The notes under the pieces are model-generated. The model saw nothing but the letters and a program-made list of their open reading frames with translations. It ran no database searches and was not told where the DNA came from. The translations under genes were made by a program, and so were the position numbers. From Cynocephalus volans (lineage: Eukaryota; Chordata; Mammalia; Dermoptera; Cynocephalidae), in assembly GCF_027409185.1 (NCBI RefSeq), contig NC_084463.1, positions 43,936,407 through 44,000,406 of the forward strand: a DNA stretch of 64,000 nucleotides. The letters are read 5' to 3'. Each line of letters starts with the position of its first letter. Within the stretch, counting starts at the first letter, position 1. This document shows positions 1-9,431 of the stretch, piece by piece.

Positions 1-1460
1 TAAGTGAGAACAGAAGTTAAGTGCTGCCCACAGGACAGAGAAAAAAGTTCCTTTTTGGTTTCCACATGGTTGGTACTTCCTCTTGTGTTAGTCTGGCTCC
101 CAAACAGGATGTGTTCCTTCTACATTGTCCTCTTTTGCATCACACTGATTCTGCCCCCATGGGAAGGAGGCCTGGATTGGAGTGGTGAGGAGGACCCCAT
201 CCTTTCCTCCAGCTGCTGCCCTGGTGAGCTCTGCAGCGTGTCGAGCAGAGCCCGAAATTCTTCCTCACTGAGCGGTGGTTCGGGTGGTAGAGGGGCTTCC
301 TGCTGTGGATCCAGATTCACCACAGGACACTGTGTGGGTGCAAGGGGCCATCTCAAAGCTTGAGGTTTGTGCATGATGCTGGTCTGCTTGCTCAGGAGAT
401 GAGATGGCTTCTTAGCTGGTACTGGCTGCTGCCACCACACGGGTGACTGGGTGTGTGCGGGCTGCTGAGGTGCCTTTTCTCCAGATTCCTGCTGGACCAT
501 CATGTCCTGGGCTCCTCACTGCACCACTGCATGAGGTGGGATGTGCTGAGCCAGGCCCTGCGAGTGTTCCTCAGTGTTATCTGTTTGAGGCTGCCCCTTT
601 ATGGGCAGAACTGCCCGGCCAGTGTGCCCATTGTCCTTGTCATCCCAGCACTTTCCTTGGTATGCACACCAGAAAGGAGTCTGAGTATGTGACAGCCCCC
701 TCCTAGAGCTGGTGCCAATGACGTGTGACTCATAAGTGTCAGAACAGGTTGAGAGAGTTCTCCTGGCATAGCCTGGGTGAGCTGGAGCATCATGAGCCTC
801 GGTGCCTGCTCATGCAGCCCCCAGAGGGATCCCAAAGACCAAAGGACATGTGGGGTGGAGGAAGAGCTGGCACAAATGACTTCTTGCTGCTGAAAGAAGT
901 GGAAGGAAGAAGACGATGGTCGCTGCTTGGGGCAGTGCACAAGCCACTTTCCTGCAGCTGAAAAGTCAGGCGAGGTCTCTGATGTGGACCTTCTGCCAGG
1001 GAATTCATGGGTCCACTTCTGCTCTGGCCTGGGTGCCAAACTCCTTGGTTCTAAAACTAGACATGAATTCTTGATTCTGGAAAGTCTGTTTCTTTAGCCA
1101 GTTCCTCCTTAGTGGCAATTCCAGGGAACTTGGTTTTTTTTCTTTCCAAAAGCTCGAAGCAGGATACTGTTTTGTGCTCTTGTAATGGATGTCCACTGTC
1201 ATCTGCCTTCTCTGGGTAAGGTTTCCTGAGTCCGAGGCCGAGGTGGCTCCTGCTGAGGAAGTTGCTCTCCTCCCAAGGAGCCTGCAGAACCCGACTGGCT
1301 CTGCCTGAGGCGTCGTCCTCTCTGGTTTTGAAACAAATCTCTTTTCTGACTCAGGAACACCAGTTTCTTTGGCCACTTTTTGTCTGGTGGTTATACCAGG
1401 GTAGGGGCTCTGTTCAAGCAATGCCTGCAGGGCATCCCTTTGACTTGGGGTCAGAGCCAT

Positions 1461-3080
1461 CGTCTTTCTTTCTTTTTTAAAACAATTAATTTTTTTTGAG
1501 TCAAAATTGATTATTCTTTTTTGGGGGTTCAACATTGACATATGTTGATCAAATCAATATTACTAGCATATATATTGTTACAAATCATAATTATTCTTTT
1601 TGCCCCTTGTCCAATCTCTCCCCATCCCTCTCTCCTTCCTCCCTCCCCCTCTAACTACCCTAGATTTCTTCTCTCCTTCTGAAAGAATAATGGTTACTCT
1701 GTTGATTTGTTGCCTAGATGATCCGTCCAATGCTGAGAGGTGTGATGAAGTCCCCCAATGTTATCATAGAGCAGATGCTTCTTCTGTCACTTTGAAATGG
1801 GCTTTTTGGAGAGAGACATCCTCCTTCTTTCTTCATCTCTGCTGGTGACTCTCCTTGTGTCAATACACTCCAGTGGCTGGTGGACCACCTGCATGGTGGT
1901 TATGGTGTTAGCTGCTTTTGTGGCAGCCATGATTATTGTGGTGGCTGTGGTGGGCCACCCACAAGGAGGTGATGTTTTTGGCATGCTCCTTGGTGCTGGT
2001 GCTGTGCCTGGTTGTGGGGAGTGTCTGGTCCCTGGATCCATACCTTGGGTCCCCGGGTGGGCCCCGAGGTACAGCGTGGTGTGCCTGGTTGTGGGAGAGG
2101 GGTCCAGTCCCCTTCTGCATGACTTGGGTCCCCAGGCAGGCCCTGAGGCACTGGCATGGTGTGCCTGGTTGTGGAAGGGAGGGTCCAGTCCCTGGTCCAT
2201 GCCTCATGTCCCCTGGTAGGTCCCAAGACACTGGTGGTGTGCCTGGGCTGGAACTAATTTTTTGTCTTTTGCTTACTTCTAAAATGGGGGAATTTCCTGT
2301 GGAAACAAGTACTTGAGCTCTGTGGTTGAGCTAAATTGCTGCTTTGCAGCTGTTTCCCTAGGAAAGGCTTTTTGTGCAGCTCAGGGTTTAACGGTTGACC
2401 TTAAAGGTGCTTCCGTCTCTCCAGAGACCCAGTGCACCAGGATTGTATAGAAACTCTGGTCTGGGCCTGAGATTTTCATTAAACTGCACCCCATGCAATT
2501 CTATATTCCTGACCAGTCTCCTCTGGCTGGTCCTGTGCTGATTGGGGGGCAGATCGGCTGTCCTTGCTGTGTCCCAGTGTCCTCCTGGAGGGCACATCTC
2601 CTCCAACATCTGTGCTGCAAATGCTTCCCATGGGATGGGCCCTGCACTGATCCCTTGCGATGACTCACCAGCCTCTGAGTGGCTTCTTTTTTTTCAGCTG
2701 TTCTGGCTCCTCACTCCTGCGTGGGTCCATGGGAACCCTATTAGTGTTCTTGCTGTCCTGGGGCCACAAGGCCCTCTTCTCTCCTGCTGCTTCCAAGCAT
2801 CTCCATCTGAAGGGCACAGCTGCGGCTTCTGCTGGTTCCTGCTCCATGCGCTCAGCAGTTCCAGCCTTAATGCGGCAGCAGCCCAAACACTCAGAACTGT
2901 TTTTTCTTTCTCTCGTCGTGGTTTCTCCCACCTTCATGTACTCTGTAGGTCTCTCCTCCTCTTCCCCTGAGCTCGAGCAGCCCCAGCTTGGCTGATGTTA
3001 CATTTTTATGGTTGTAAATTGGTTGATTTGTGGAAGAGTGATGCTGGGGACCATCTATTCCACCATCTTGACCAGAACTC
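1461..3080 (-). mobile_element. LINE-1, internally deleted, with 5' UTR tandem repeats
   Basis: Read on the minus strand, the element starts near 3080 with an L1-like 5' end (CAAGATGGTGGAATAGATGG). It runs through a GC-rich 5' UTR to about 1790, then a short ORF2 piece (1690-1790, similar to 61990-62050 in the other L1), a 3' UTR (1480-1690) and a short A-rich tail at 1461-1480. ORF1 and most of ORF2 are missing. Flanking ATGGCTTTGA (3081-3090) and ATGGCTCTGA (1451-1460) agree at 9 of 10 bases and fit a target-site duplication within the DUX coding sequence. Confidence 0.8.
2004..2251 (-). repeat. 77-80 bp tandem repeats in the L1 5' UTR
   Basis: A motif GTGCCTGGTTGTGG recurs at 2004, 2081, 2161 and, as GTGCCTGGGCTGG, at 2239, giving unit lengths of 77, 80 and 78 bases. 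Between them similar blocks recur, such as TTGGGTCCCC and GGGTCCAGTCCC. The array lies within the L1 5' UTR and resembles in layout the promoter monomers of rodent L1. Function is inferred only. Confidence 0.7.
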
Positions 3081-3147
3081 TCAAAGCCATGCTCCTCCTC
3101 CAGGATTCTCTAGGGAGAGAGCTGCTTGAAGTGCTCACGAAGTCCAT

Positions 3148-3742
3148 AGCAGAATGACTCATATTATCCATTGGTAAATAATGATTACAAGCTCCATTTG
3201 TTTGCACCAGACAGACCTATGATCACTTATCACACATTCACCTGTAAGTCATGAGGCACTAGAGATTGCCGCCATTCTCATCCAAACACCATGAAGTGTT
3301 ACAGGAGCCAGAGCCTTAATAATTGCTGGGGGCCTCGCATCATTAACACTGCTCTGTCTCAAAAACCCAACTATGAATCAATCCATACCCCAACTATGCT
3401 ATTATCTCTCAGACTAGCCATTACTTCCTCTAATAGTAACATGAGGAACACTGGCTAGCTTAACCAACCTAACTTTACCACCAACTAGTTACCTAATTGG
3501 AGAAATATTTGAGGTTCTAGCATTAGTTTTATGATCGAATTTTACAATTACCCTAATAGGACTTAATATAGTAAGAAGAGCTTTGTATTCCTTCTACATA
3601 TTCTTCACAACACAATGAGGCAACTTACATATCACATTAACAACATTAAACACTCACACACAAAGAAACTCTTATATTTATACATCTTCTACCTCTATGA
3701 CTCCTCACTTAATCGCAACATTATTGTAAAACCCATACACTG
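3148..3742 (+). pseudogene. MT-ND4: NUMT: ND4 3' part
   Basis: Segments such as GCCATTCTCATCCAAACACC (from 3271), and the stretch read as an antiporter-like subunit rich in TTA/CTA Leu and ATA Met codons, match the end of NADH dehydrogenase subunit 4. It stops just before the tRNA-His start at about 3743. Only the 3' part of the gene is present and it has indels. It cannot be expressed under the nuclear code. Confidence 0.88.
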
Positions 3743-3769
3743 TAAATATAGTTTAAATATTAGTTTGTA

Positions 3770-3956
3770 GGGCCGGCCGTGGCTCACTCGGGAGAGTGCG
3801 GTGCTGATAACACCAAGGTCCCGGGTTCGGATCCCATATAGGGATGGCCGGTTCGCTCACTGGCTGAGCGTGGTGCTGACAACACCAAGTCAAGGGTTAA
3901 GATCCCCTTACCGGTCATCTTTTAAAAAATAAATAAATAAATAAATAAATAAAAAA
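3770..3956 (+). mobile_element. t-SINE dimer (tRNA-Ile-derived) in NUMT tRNA-His
   Basis: Two tRNA-Ile-like units in tandem: GGCCGGCCGTGGCTCACTCG (3771) with the B-box-like GGTTCGGATCC, then GGCCGGTTCGCTCACTGGCT with GGGTTAAGATCC, ending in an A-rich tail. A 16-base duplication, TAAATATTAGTTTGTA, flanks it at 3754-3769 and 3957-3972. The uninterrupted tRNA-His sequence can be followed across it, so the SINE post-dates the NUMT. The family type points to colugo. Confidence 0.92.
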
Positions 3957-4009
3957 TAAATATTAGTTTGTAAATCTACTAATAGAAGCTTAAAATGTTT
4001 TATTTACTG

Positions 4010-4138
4010 AGAAAATATGCAAGAACTGCTAAATCATGCCTCCATGAATGACAACATGGCTTTCTCAACTTTCAAAGGGTACAAGTAACCCATTGATCTT
4101 TGGAGCCAAAAAATTGGAGCAACTCCAAATAAAAGTAA
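4010..4138 (+). pseudogene. NUMT: mitochondrial tRNA-Ser(AGY) and tRNA-Leu(CUN)
   Basis: GAGAAAATATGCAAGAACTG (from about 4009) and AACATGGCTTTCTC (about 4052-4065) are the halves of the D-arm-less mitochondrial serine tRNA. The leucine tRNA follows directly and ends in GCAACTCCAAATAAAAGTAA (about 4118-4137). Both are diverged fossils. Confidence 0.85.
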
Positions 4139-5648
4139 TAAATATCTTCTCTTTTTAATTATAATTTTACTCACAATACTAATTTTACTAATTACTATAA
4201 CCATTACTAACATTTATAAAAATATCTTCTACACTTCTATGTAGAAACATCAATTTCATATGCTTTTATAATCTGCCTAAATTTAACCCTGATATTTATT
4301 TATTCATACCAAGAAATAATCACCTCAAACTGATATTGAATGACTATTTACCTTAAATCTTACACTTGGCTTCAAGTTAGATTATTCCTCAATAATATTT
4401 GTGCTCATAGCACTTTCTTGTCATAATGATTGATCATATAATTTTTAATAAAATATATACATTCAGATCCAAACATCAAACCATCCAAATGAGTTCTTTA
4501 AATATTTACTTATGTTTTTCATCCCCATACTAATTTTAGCTACTGCTAACAGCTTCTTCCGACTCTTCATTAGGTGAAAAGGAGTAGAAATTATATTATT
4601 TTTACTTATCAAAGAATAATATGGCCAATTAGATACAAATATAACAGCAACTTTATATAATCCTATTGGAGATATTGGACTTGTTCTATCAATGCCATGA
4701 TTTGTATTGCACTCAAACACTTGAGAATTTTAACAGATTTTCGTGCTCAACCCTACCCTGATATTCTCCAATTAATCAGCCTTTTTCTGGCAGCAATGAG
4801 TGAATCTACCCAACCTGGCCTTCACCCGTGTCTACATTCAACAGAAGGAGGCCCTGCATCAGCCTCAGCCCCAGTCCACTACAGCACAGAAGTTGTAGCA
4901 GGAATTTTCTTATTCATTTGCTGTTACTCATTAACAGAAACAACAAAACAAACACTAATGGTATGCCTAGCTGCTATTGCCACTTTATTCAAAGAAACCT
5001 GTGTCCTAACACAAATGACATCATAAAATTATTTTGCATTTTTTTTCAAGTCAAGCAGGTCTCATGATAATTGCTATCATCATCAATCCACTACATCTAG
5101 ACACTCCTTACATTGCACATGCATTCTTTCAAGCTCTGCTGCTCATACGCTTTGGATCAATTATTTATAACCTTAATCACAAACAAGCTATTTGAAAAAC
5201 AGGAGGCCAGTTCAAAGCTGTACCTGTCACCACTTCAGTCAGTGTCTGAAGCCTGGCACTTACGGCTGTGCCCCTTCTTACATGCTTCTGCTCCAAAGAC
5301 TCAAATACTGAAACCACAAACATGTCCTATACTAATGCCCAAGTCCTGGTAATCAGACTTAATGCCACCTCCCTAACAGCTCTCTGTGGTACTCTAGTTA
5401 TTTTCTTTGCACTTCTAGAACAACCTCACTTTTCAACTCTAATTCATGTCAATGAAAACAGCCCCCTTTTAATTAATTCAATTGAGTATCTAATGATTGG
5501 TAGTATTTTTGCTAGATTTGCTATCTCTAACAACATTACTCCTATAAATATTTCACAAATGGCTATGCCACCCTACCTAAAGCTCTCAGCTCTTGCCATA
5601 AGTATCTTAGGCTTTACTATAGCATTAGAATTTCGCCTAATAACATAT

Positions 5649-6072
5649 TGGATTAGTCCATTTTGTTGCATATAAAAAAATACCTGGAACTGGGTGATTT
5701 ATAAAGAAAAATGACAGTTATTGTTTACAGTTTCTGAGGCTGGGAAGTCCAAAGTCCATCTGGTGATGGCGACAGTGACCCAGGGGTCTCACACTGCAAG
5801 ATGGTGGAAGCAGAGAGAGCAAATGAGAGACAGACAGATTCTTCTCTTAAAGCCCTCAGAACCACTCACTTGACCACAATGTTTAATCCATTCACTACTG
5901 CATGGCCCTATAATCCAATCACCGCTTCAAGGCTCCACCTTTCAATTACCATAATAGGATTTCCCACCCTCTTAACAGTCACAGTGGGGGCTAAGTTTCT
6001 AAAACATAATACTTGGGGGAAATAATTCAAGCTTCAATGAATTTTGGGGTGACATAATTCAATCTACTACAC
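5649..6072 (-). mobile_element. ERVL-MaLR (MLT1-type) solo LTR in ND5 NUMT
   Basis: The minus-strand LTR ends (plus-strand left) with the MaLR signature GATTAGTCCATTTTGTTGC and GGGTGATTTATAAAGA. It begins at the right with sequence equivalent to a TGTAGTAGATTGAATTATG start. It interrupts ND5 sequence on both sides. No internal retroviral genes are present. Confidence 0.85.
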
Positions 6073-6128
6073 ACTTAATCTCAGATTTGAATCCTACTCA
6101 TACAAACATAAATTTTTCAACCTCCTAG

Positions 6129-6658
6129 TGTTGTGAGGAACCTTCCCACAAGAAGTGCACTTACACGCCACTTGTGCAGAATAGGGCAGTTTATTCACTC
6201 CAGCTGGCCAGTGTCCATCTTCCAAGGAGCAACCAAGGAAGAGCAGCCTTGGGCCTTGGTCTTTGGGATTTTTAAAGGCAAAAACTACATCCTGTTGGCA
6301 CACGGGTTTGTCCAGGTGCACAAAGCAAGCCAGGGAGCTAGGTCACAGAAGCCAAGAATGAGCCGTTAGAGCAATCAAGCGTACAACTTTTCATTGTGTA
6401 TGTTCCTATGCAATAGTTCACTGCGTATGGTTCCTGTTACCATGTAATACTTTACTGTGTATGGCTCCTGTTTGTATGCAACGGCTTTTGTTTCTATGAG
6501 AAGGTCAACAGTATGTCATGCAGAAGCGGGTGGGGGGTAGTCTGCAGGTCAGACGGGGTAAAATGGAGTTACTTAGGTTAAGCAAGCAACTCTACAGAAG
6601 CAGATAGCGTACATTATGAGGGTGTAGTGAGCTCTATTTCACTAGGTTTCTTCCAACA
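6129..6658 (-). mobile_element. Endogenous retrovirus-type solo LTR in ND5 NUMT
   Basis: A 530-base non-mitochondrial block starting TGTTGTGAGG and ending TTCCAACA splits the last part of ND5. Layout and internal phrases (AAAGGCAAAAACTACAT, CACAGAAGCCAAGAATGAG) parallel the block at 17100-17890, which suggests two related ERV1-like LTRs in minus orientation. Clear target duplications were not found, so the limits are approximate. Confidence 0.6.
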
Positions 6659-6829
6659 TTTGTCACCATGTATAAACCTATCAAAAAGCCAAAACACAAC
6701 ATAATTTTTATTAGACTTAACCTGACTAGAAAAAGTAACTCCAAAAAATATCTCTCATTTCCAAAAGATAACTTCAACATTCATTTCCAACCAAAAGAGC
6801 CTAATTTAATTATATTTTATCTCCTTTCT

Positions 6830-7380
6830 TTTTTCACTTTTACTAGCCATGCTACTAACCACCTAACGTTTTTGAGTAATTTCAATAACAATGAAAATAC
6901 TAACAAAGATTGACCAGACACAGCTATTAATCGGCTTTCGTAAGAATAGAACATGGTTACATTCATAGAATCTTCACTAAGACGCCCAATCTCTTCATCT
7001 TCAGAAATTAACCAGTTCTCTAGGTTTTTAAAATCACTAAAAATCTCCACTCATCATAGCCTATCATTTGCATAATCATAAATAACTCTATTAATAAACC
7101 TCGTAGTAAAACTCCCCAGATGACAATACTAAAGCCTCAAGTCTCAGGTTATTCTTAAGTAGCCATTTCTGTAGTACACCCAAACACGGCCATCATCTCT
7201 CTACATATGTCAAAAATATTATTAATTCTGAATAGACCCCTTAAATTTATTACAATTTGATAACTAAAACCACCACTGATAATTAATTCTAAACTACTAT
7301 AATTAGGCAAAGGTTTTAAAGAAAACCCTACAAAACCTACAAAAAAAATATTACTTATTGAAAATACAAAATACATCATA
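6830..7380 (-). pseudogene. MT-ND6: NUMT: ND6
   Basis: On the minus strand a frame from about 7380 reads MMYFVFSISNIFFVGFVGFS and later MAVFGCTTEMAT, which match the start and middle of NADH dehydrogenase subunit 6. It is the only mtDNA protein gene encoded on the light strand, so its reversed orientation supports a collinear mtDNA insertion. The frame is lost before the C-terminus. Confidence 0.88.
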
Positions 7381-7445
7381 ATTCTCACACAGAATCTAAA
7401 CACAACTAATGAAATGAGAAATTATTGTATTTCAACTATAAGTGC
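7381..7445 (-). pseudogene. NUMT: mitochondrial tRNA-Glu
   Basis: ATTCTCACACAGAATCTAAA at 7381 and GTATTTCAACTATAAG near 7428 match the reverse of mitochondrial tRNA-Glu. A cytochrome b-like start (GACCAACGTTTGAAAATC, about 7452-7469) follows, after which mtDNA similarity ends. Confidence 0.82.
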
Positions 7446-7471
7446 TTAAACGACCAACGTTTGAAAATCTT

Positions 7472-7770
7472 AGGCTGTAATCAAAATTATTAGCGCCAAA
7501 CCAGCAAAATAATTATACTTATTTTAGACCCAAACATCTGAACACCAAGAAGTATAAAAGATCATTTTTTTTTTGCACAGTAGAAGAATTACCATAAGAG
7601 AAAGATAAAAGAACAATTTAAAGTACAAGAAAGTAAAGTAAACCTCTTACACCTTTTGCATAATAAGTTAACTTAGAACAATGTCACAAAACGAAGTTTA
7701 ACTAAAAACCCCCAAATCAGATGAGTTACTCACGGACAAATGCAAGAACAGTCTTCTCCGCGAAATAACC
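7472..7770. other. Gene-free AT-rich sequence
   Basis: About 300 bases right of the NUMT with no recognised gene or repeat. It contains a T9 run near 7566-7574. Confidence 0.5.
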
Positions 7771-7779
7771 GTAACATAG

Positions 7780-7808
7780 ATTAGGGTTGGGGTTAGGGAT
7801 TAGGGCTG
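7780..7808 (+). repeat. Degenerate interstitial telomere-like repeat
   Basis: TTAGGGTTGGGGTTAGGGAT followed by TAGGGCTG: four TTAGGG-type units with small changes, about 300 bases right of the NUMT end. Short interstitial telomeric blocks are known at repaired double-strand breaks. Confidence 0.75.
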
Positions 7809-7927
7809 TCTAGACACATCACAACTCACCAGTTCTTACGTTCCTTCTGAGTACGTAGATTAAATACTTAGAACCTCAAAGCAATCAGATGAAGCCAGCA
7901 GAAGTCACATTTGACAAGCGAGCCAGA

Positions 7928-8173
7928 AAAAAAAAAGAAGAAAGAGAAAAAGAAAGAAAGAAAGAAAGAAAGGAAAAAAAAAAAAAAAAAGAGTGGGGCA
8001 GGGCCGGCCCGTGGCTCACTCGGGAGAGTGCGGTGCTGATAACACCAAGGCCCTGGGTTCGGATCCCATATAGGGATGGCCGTTAGCTCACTGGCTGAGC
8101 ATGGTGCTGACAACACCAAGTCGAGGGTTAAGATCCCCTTAACGGTCATCTTAAAAAAAAAAAAAAGAGTGCC
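7928..8173 (+). mobile_element. A-rich tract followed by a t-SINE dimer
   Basis: A purine/A-rich tract (7928-7992, AAAG repeats) precedes a dimeric tRNA-Ile SINE beginning GGCCGGCCCGTGGCTCACTC (about 8002) and ending in CTTAACGGTCATC plus poly-A. A-run plus GAGTG occurs on both sides (about 7979-7995 and 8153-8170), which fits a target duplication in an A-rich site. It has the same subfamily structure as the 3771 copy. Confidence 0.88.
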
Positions 8174-8734
8174 GCACTTGAGGGGGATGCATCAAAGGCC
8201 ACTAATTAAGATAAATATAAATAGAAATAATTCCATATTTTAAAAAATCAGAAGCAATTCAAAAAAGTTACAAAGAAAAATGATCAAAACTTCAAATAAA
8301 GGTAGGACCTGTAAAAAAAGGAAAGGTGTGTGTGGGAGAGGTGGATACCAGTTTTGTGGGGCTTGAAACATAAAAAAGGGAGGGTGCTTTTTTAACTAAA
8401 AAATACAAAATTATAAGTAACTAAATTAGGCGATAAAAGAAATATTTCCTTAGAAAGAGAAAATAAATAATGAGTACACACTTTAACATCTGACATTCAC
8501 CACAAACATTGCAAAATCCAGAAAACGTATTGTTTTGGTTAAATCTCTGAAATGCTTCTATAATACATTTTTTCCTCACGAATTTATAGAAAAAATTGGG
8601 AAACTGAAATCAAGTTTTCTTCAGCTATCAGCTATAAAAGACGTGCGTGCTGCTTGTAGATTTGCATAGGTTTGCAGCAACTGGCAATGTGCTAAAAGTT
8701 ATTATTAGGGAGGCCGTTAGGCGGAGTCCTTTCG
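8174..8734. other. Gene-free AT-rich sequence
   Basis: No gene, RNA or recognisable repeat seen; mostly A-rich. Confidence 0.45.
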
Positions 8735-8850
8735 TGCCTGGCTTATTTCATTTAATGTGACATCTGCGAGGTTTACCCTGTTGCAGTATGTGTCAGAATG
8801 TCCCCCCCCCCTTTAAGGCTGATATTTTACCACAATTTTGAATTTAAAAT
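8735..8850 (-). mobile_element. Short L1 ORF2/3' fragment
   Basis: TGGCTTATTTCATTTAATGT and the following GTTGCAGTATGTGTCAGAAT are the minus-strand form of a common L1 3' ORF2 region, as at 48355-48400. A run of C near 8801 is local. Confidence 0.5.
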
Positions 8851-8861
8851 AAAAAGACTTG

Positions 8862-9290
8862 TGATAGAGTTTGGATGTTTTGTCCTCCCAAAGCTCATGT
8901 CAAAATCGATATCAAACTTGGGATCGTTTGGGAGGTGTTTGGGTCATGGGGGCAGATTCCAATGCTTGGCTGTGGTTATTGTCTTTGAGGGTGTTTTTTT
9001 CCCCAAGGGAATACCACCAACCACAGATTCCATGGTGCAGCGACCCTGTCCATCACGCAGTCATTACGTCTGACACAACCCACCTACTAATCCCGTGACA
9101 ATCCCTGTCACTACCTCATTGCACTCACCTGCATTCCTTCCCTCCCTTTAAAAACTCTAAACTTTAGTAAGTCCAGGAAGTGGGCTGACACTGTTCTCTT
9201 GTTTTCTCAGCCGTAATAACATTCTTCTCCCCAACACTACTTTTGTCTCACTTATTGGCTCTCAGTGCGACAAGTAACCGAACTTAATTA
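8862..9290 (+). mobile_element. ERVL-MaLR-type LTR
   Basis: TGATAGAGTTTGGATGTTTT, CTCATGTCAAAATC and GGTCATGGGGGCAGATTC follow the plus-strand MaLR LTR pattern seen intact at 45500. The 3' half is more diverged and its end is uncertain. Confidence 0.65.
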
Positions 9291-9340
9291 GATCTTTACT
9301 GCTCAGTTACAGTAACAAAGATGTATATAGTGACAACAGG

Positions 9341-9382
9341 AATTCTGGGAATTGTAGTTTCCTCTTACTTTGCGCATGCGCA
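9341..9382. promoter_or_regulatory. ZNF143-type and NRF1-type promoter motifs
   Basis: AATTCTGGGAATTGTAGTTT at 9341-9360 is the reverse complement of the long ZNF143/Staf binding motif (AACTACAATTCCCAGAAT). TGCGCATGCGCA at 9371-9382 is a palindromic NRF1 site. This pairing is typical of housekeeping and divergent CpG promoters. A short ORF starts 50 bases to the right, and the zinc-finger promoter lies about 450 bases right. Confidence 0.8.
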
Positions 9383-9431
9383 CTTCCCATCTAGGCATGG
9401 CCGGAGGCTGATGTAGAATCTGAGGAGGGAC

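Larger units (their letters stand above)
120..3147 (-). pseudogene. DUX4/DUXC-like double-homeobox retropseudogene, split by an L1
   Basis: DUX proteins are double-homeodomain transcription factors of early embryonic genome activation. On the minus strand an ATG at 3147-3145 opens a frame with SSLP then WRRSMALTPSQ, resembling the DUX4 N-terminus and homeodomain-1 arm. A LINE-1 (1461-3080) interrupts it. Homeodomain 1 resumes at 1460 with LTPSQRDALQALLEQ and PYPGITTRQKVAKETG, then changes frame into FQNQRGRRLRQSQ (about 1335-1290). Homeodomain 2 follows (about 1190-1050): FPGIATKEELAKET and FPESRIHV, where the helix-3 Trp and Gln positions are TAG stops. The conserved C-terminal transactivation motif is visible near 250-215 as PLSEEEFRALLDTLQ. 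There are no introns inside or between the homeoboxes, unlike intron-bearing DUXA/DUXB/DUXC, so it is a retrocopy or descends from an intronless DUX4-type gene. Several frameshifts and stops make it non-coding. The 3' end may lie left of 120. Confidence 0.85.
4139..6740 (+). pseudogene. MT-ND5: NUMT: ND5 split by two LTR insertions
   Basis: ND5-like sequence starts right after tRNA-Leu and runs to about 5648. It resumes at 6073-6128 and again at about 6659-6740, where TTATTAGACTTAACCTGACT (6709-6728) precedes the ND6 end. Short frames in between show the lumenal and membrane segments expected of the antiporter-like subunit, for example HPCLHSTEGGP (4828-4860). The two gaps are the LTRs at 5649-6072 and 6129-6658. 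Frameshifts are frequent. Confidence 0.88.
3148..7471 (+). other. Nuclear mitochondrial DNA insertion (NUMT), ND4 to cytochrome b start
   Basis: Mitochondrial genes appear in mtDNA order and orientation: end of ND4 (about 3148-3742), tRNA-His (3743-about 4000, split by a SINE), tRNA-Ser(AGY) and tRNA-Leu(CUN) (about 4010-4138), ND5 (about 4139-6740, split by two LTRs), ND6 on the opposite strand (about 6830-7380), tRNA-Glu (minus, 7381-7445) and the first bases of cytochrome b (about 7446-7471). The L-strand-poor-G composition, TGA in Trp positions and many indels are as expected of a mitochondrial copy decaying in the nucleus. Mitochondrial content is about 3 kb. Endpoints are estimates, particularly the left one, which abuts the DUX start codon. 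Confidence 0.93.

Noticed and set aside
4..363. 119-codon plus-strand ORF
   Set aside because: It is the antisense of the DUX pseudogene C-terminal region and has no recognisable domain.
3743..4138. Functional mitochondrial-type tRNA genes
   Set aside because: They are in nuclear DNA next to L1 and SINE sequence and one is split by a SINE, so they are NUMT fossils.
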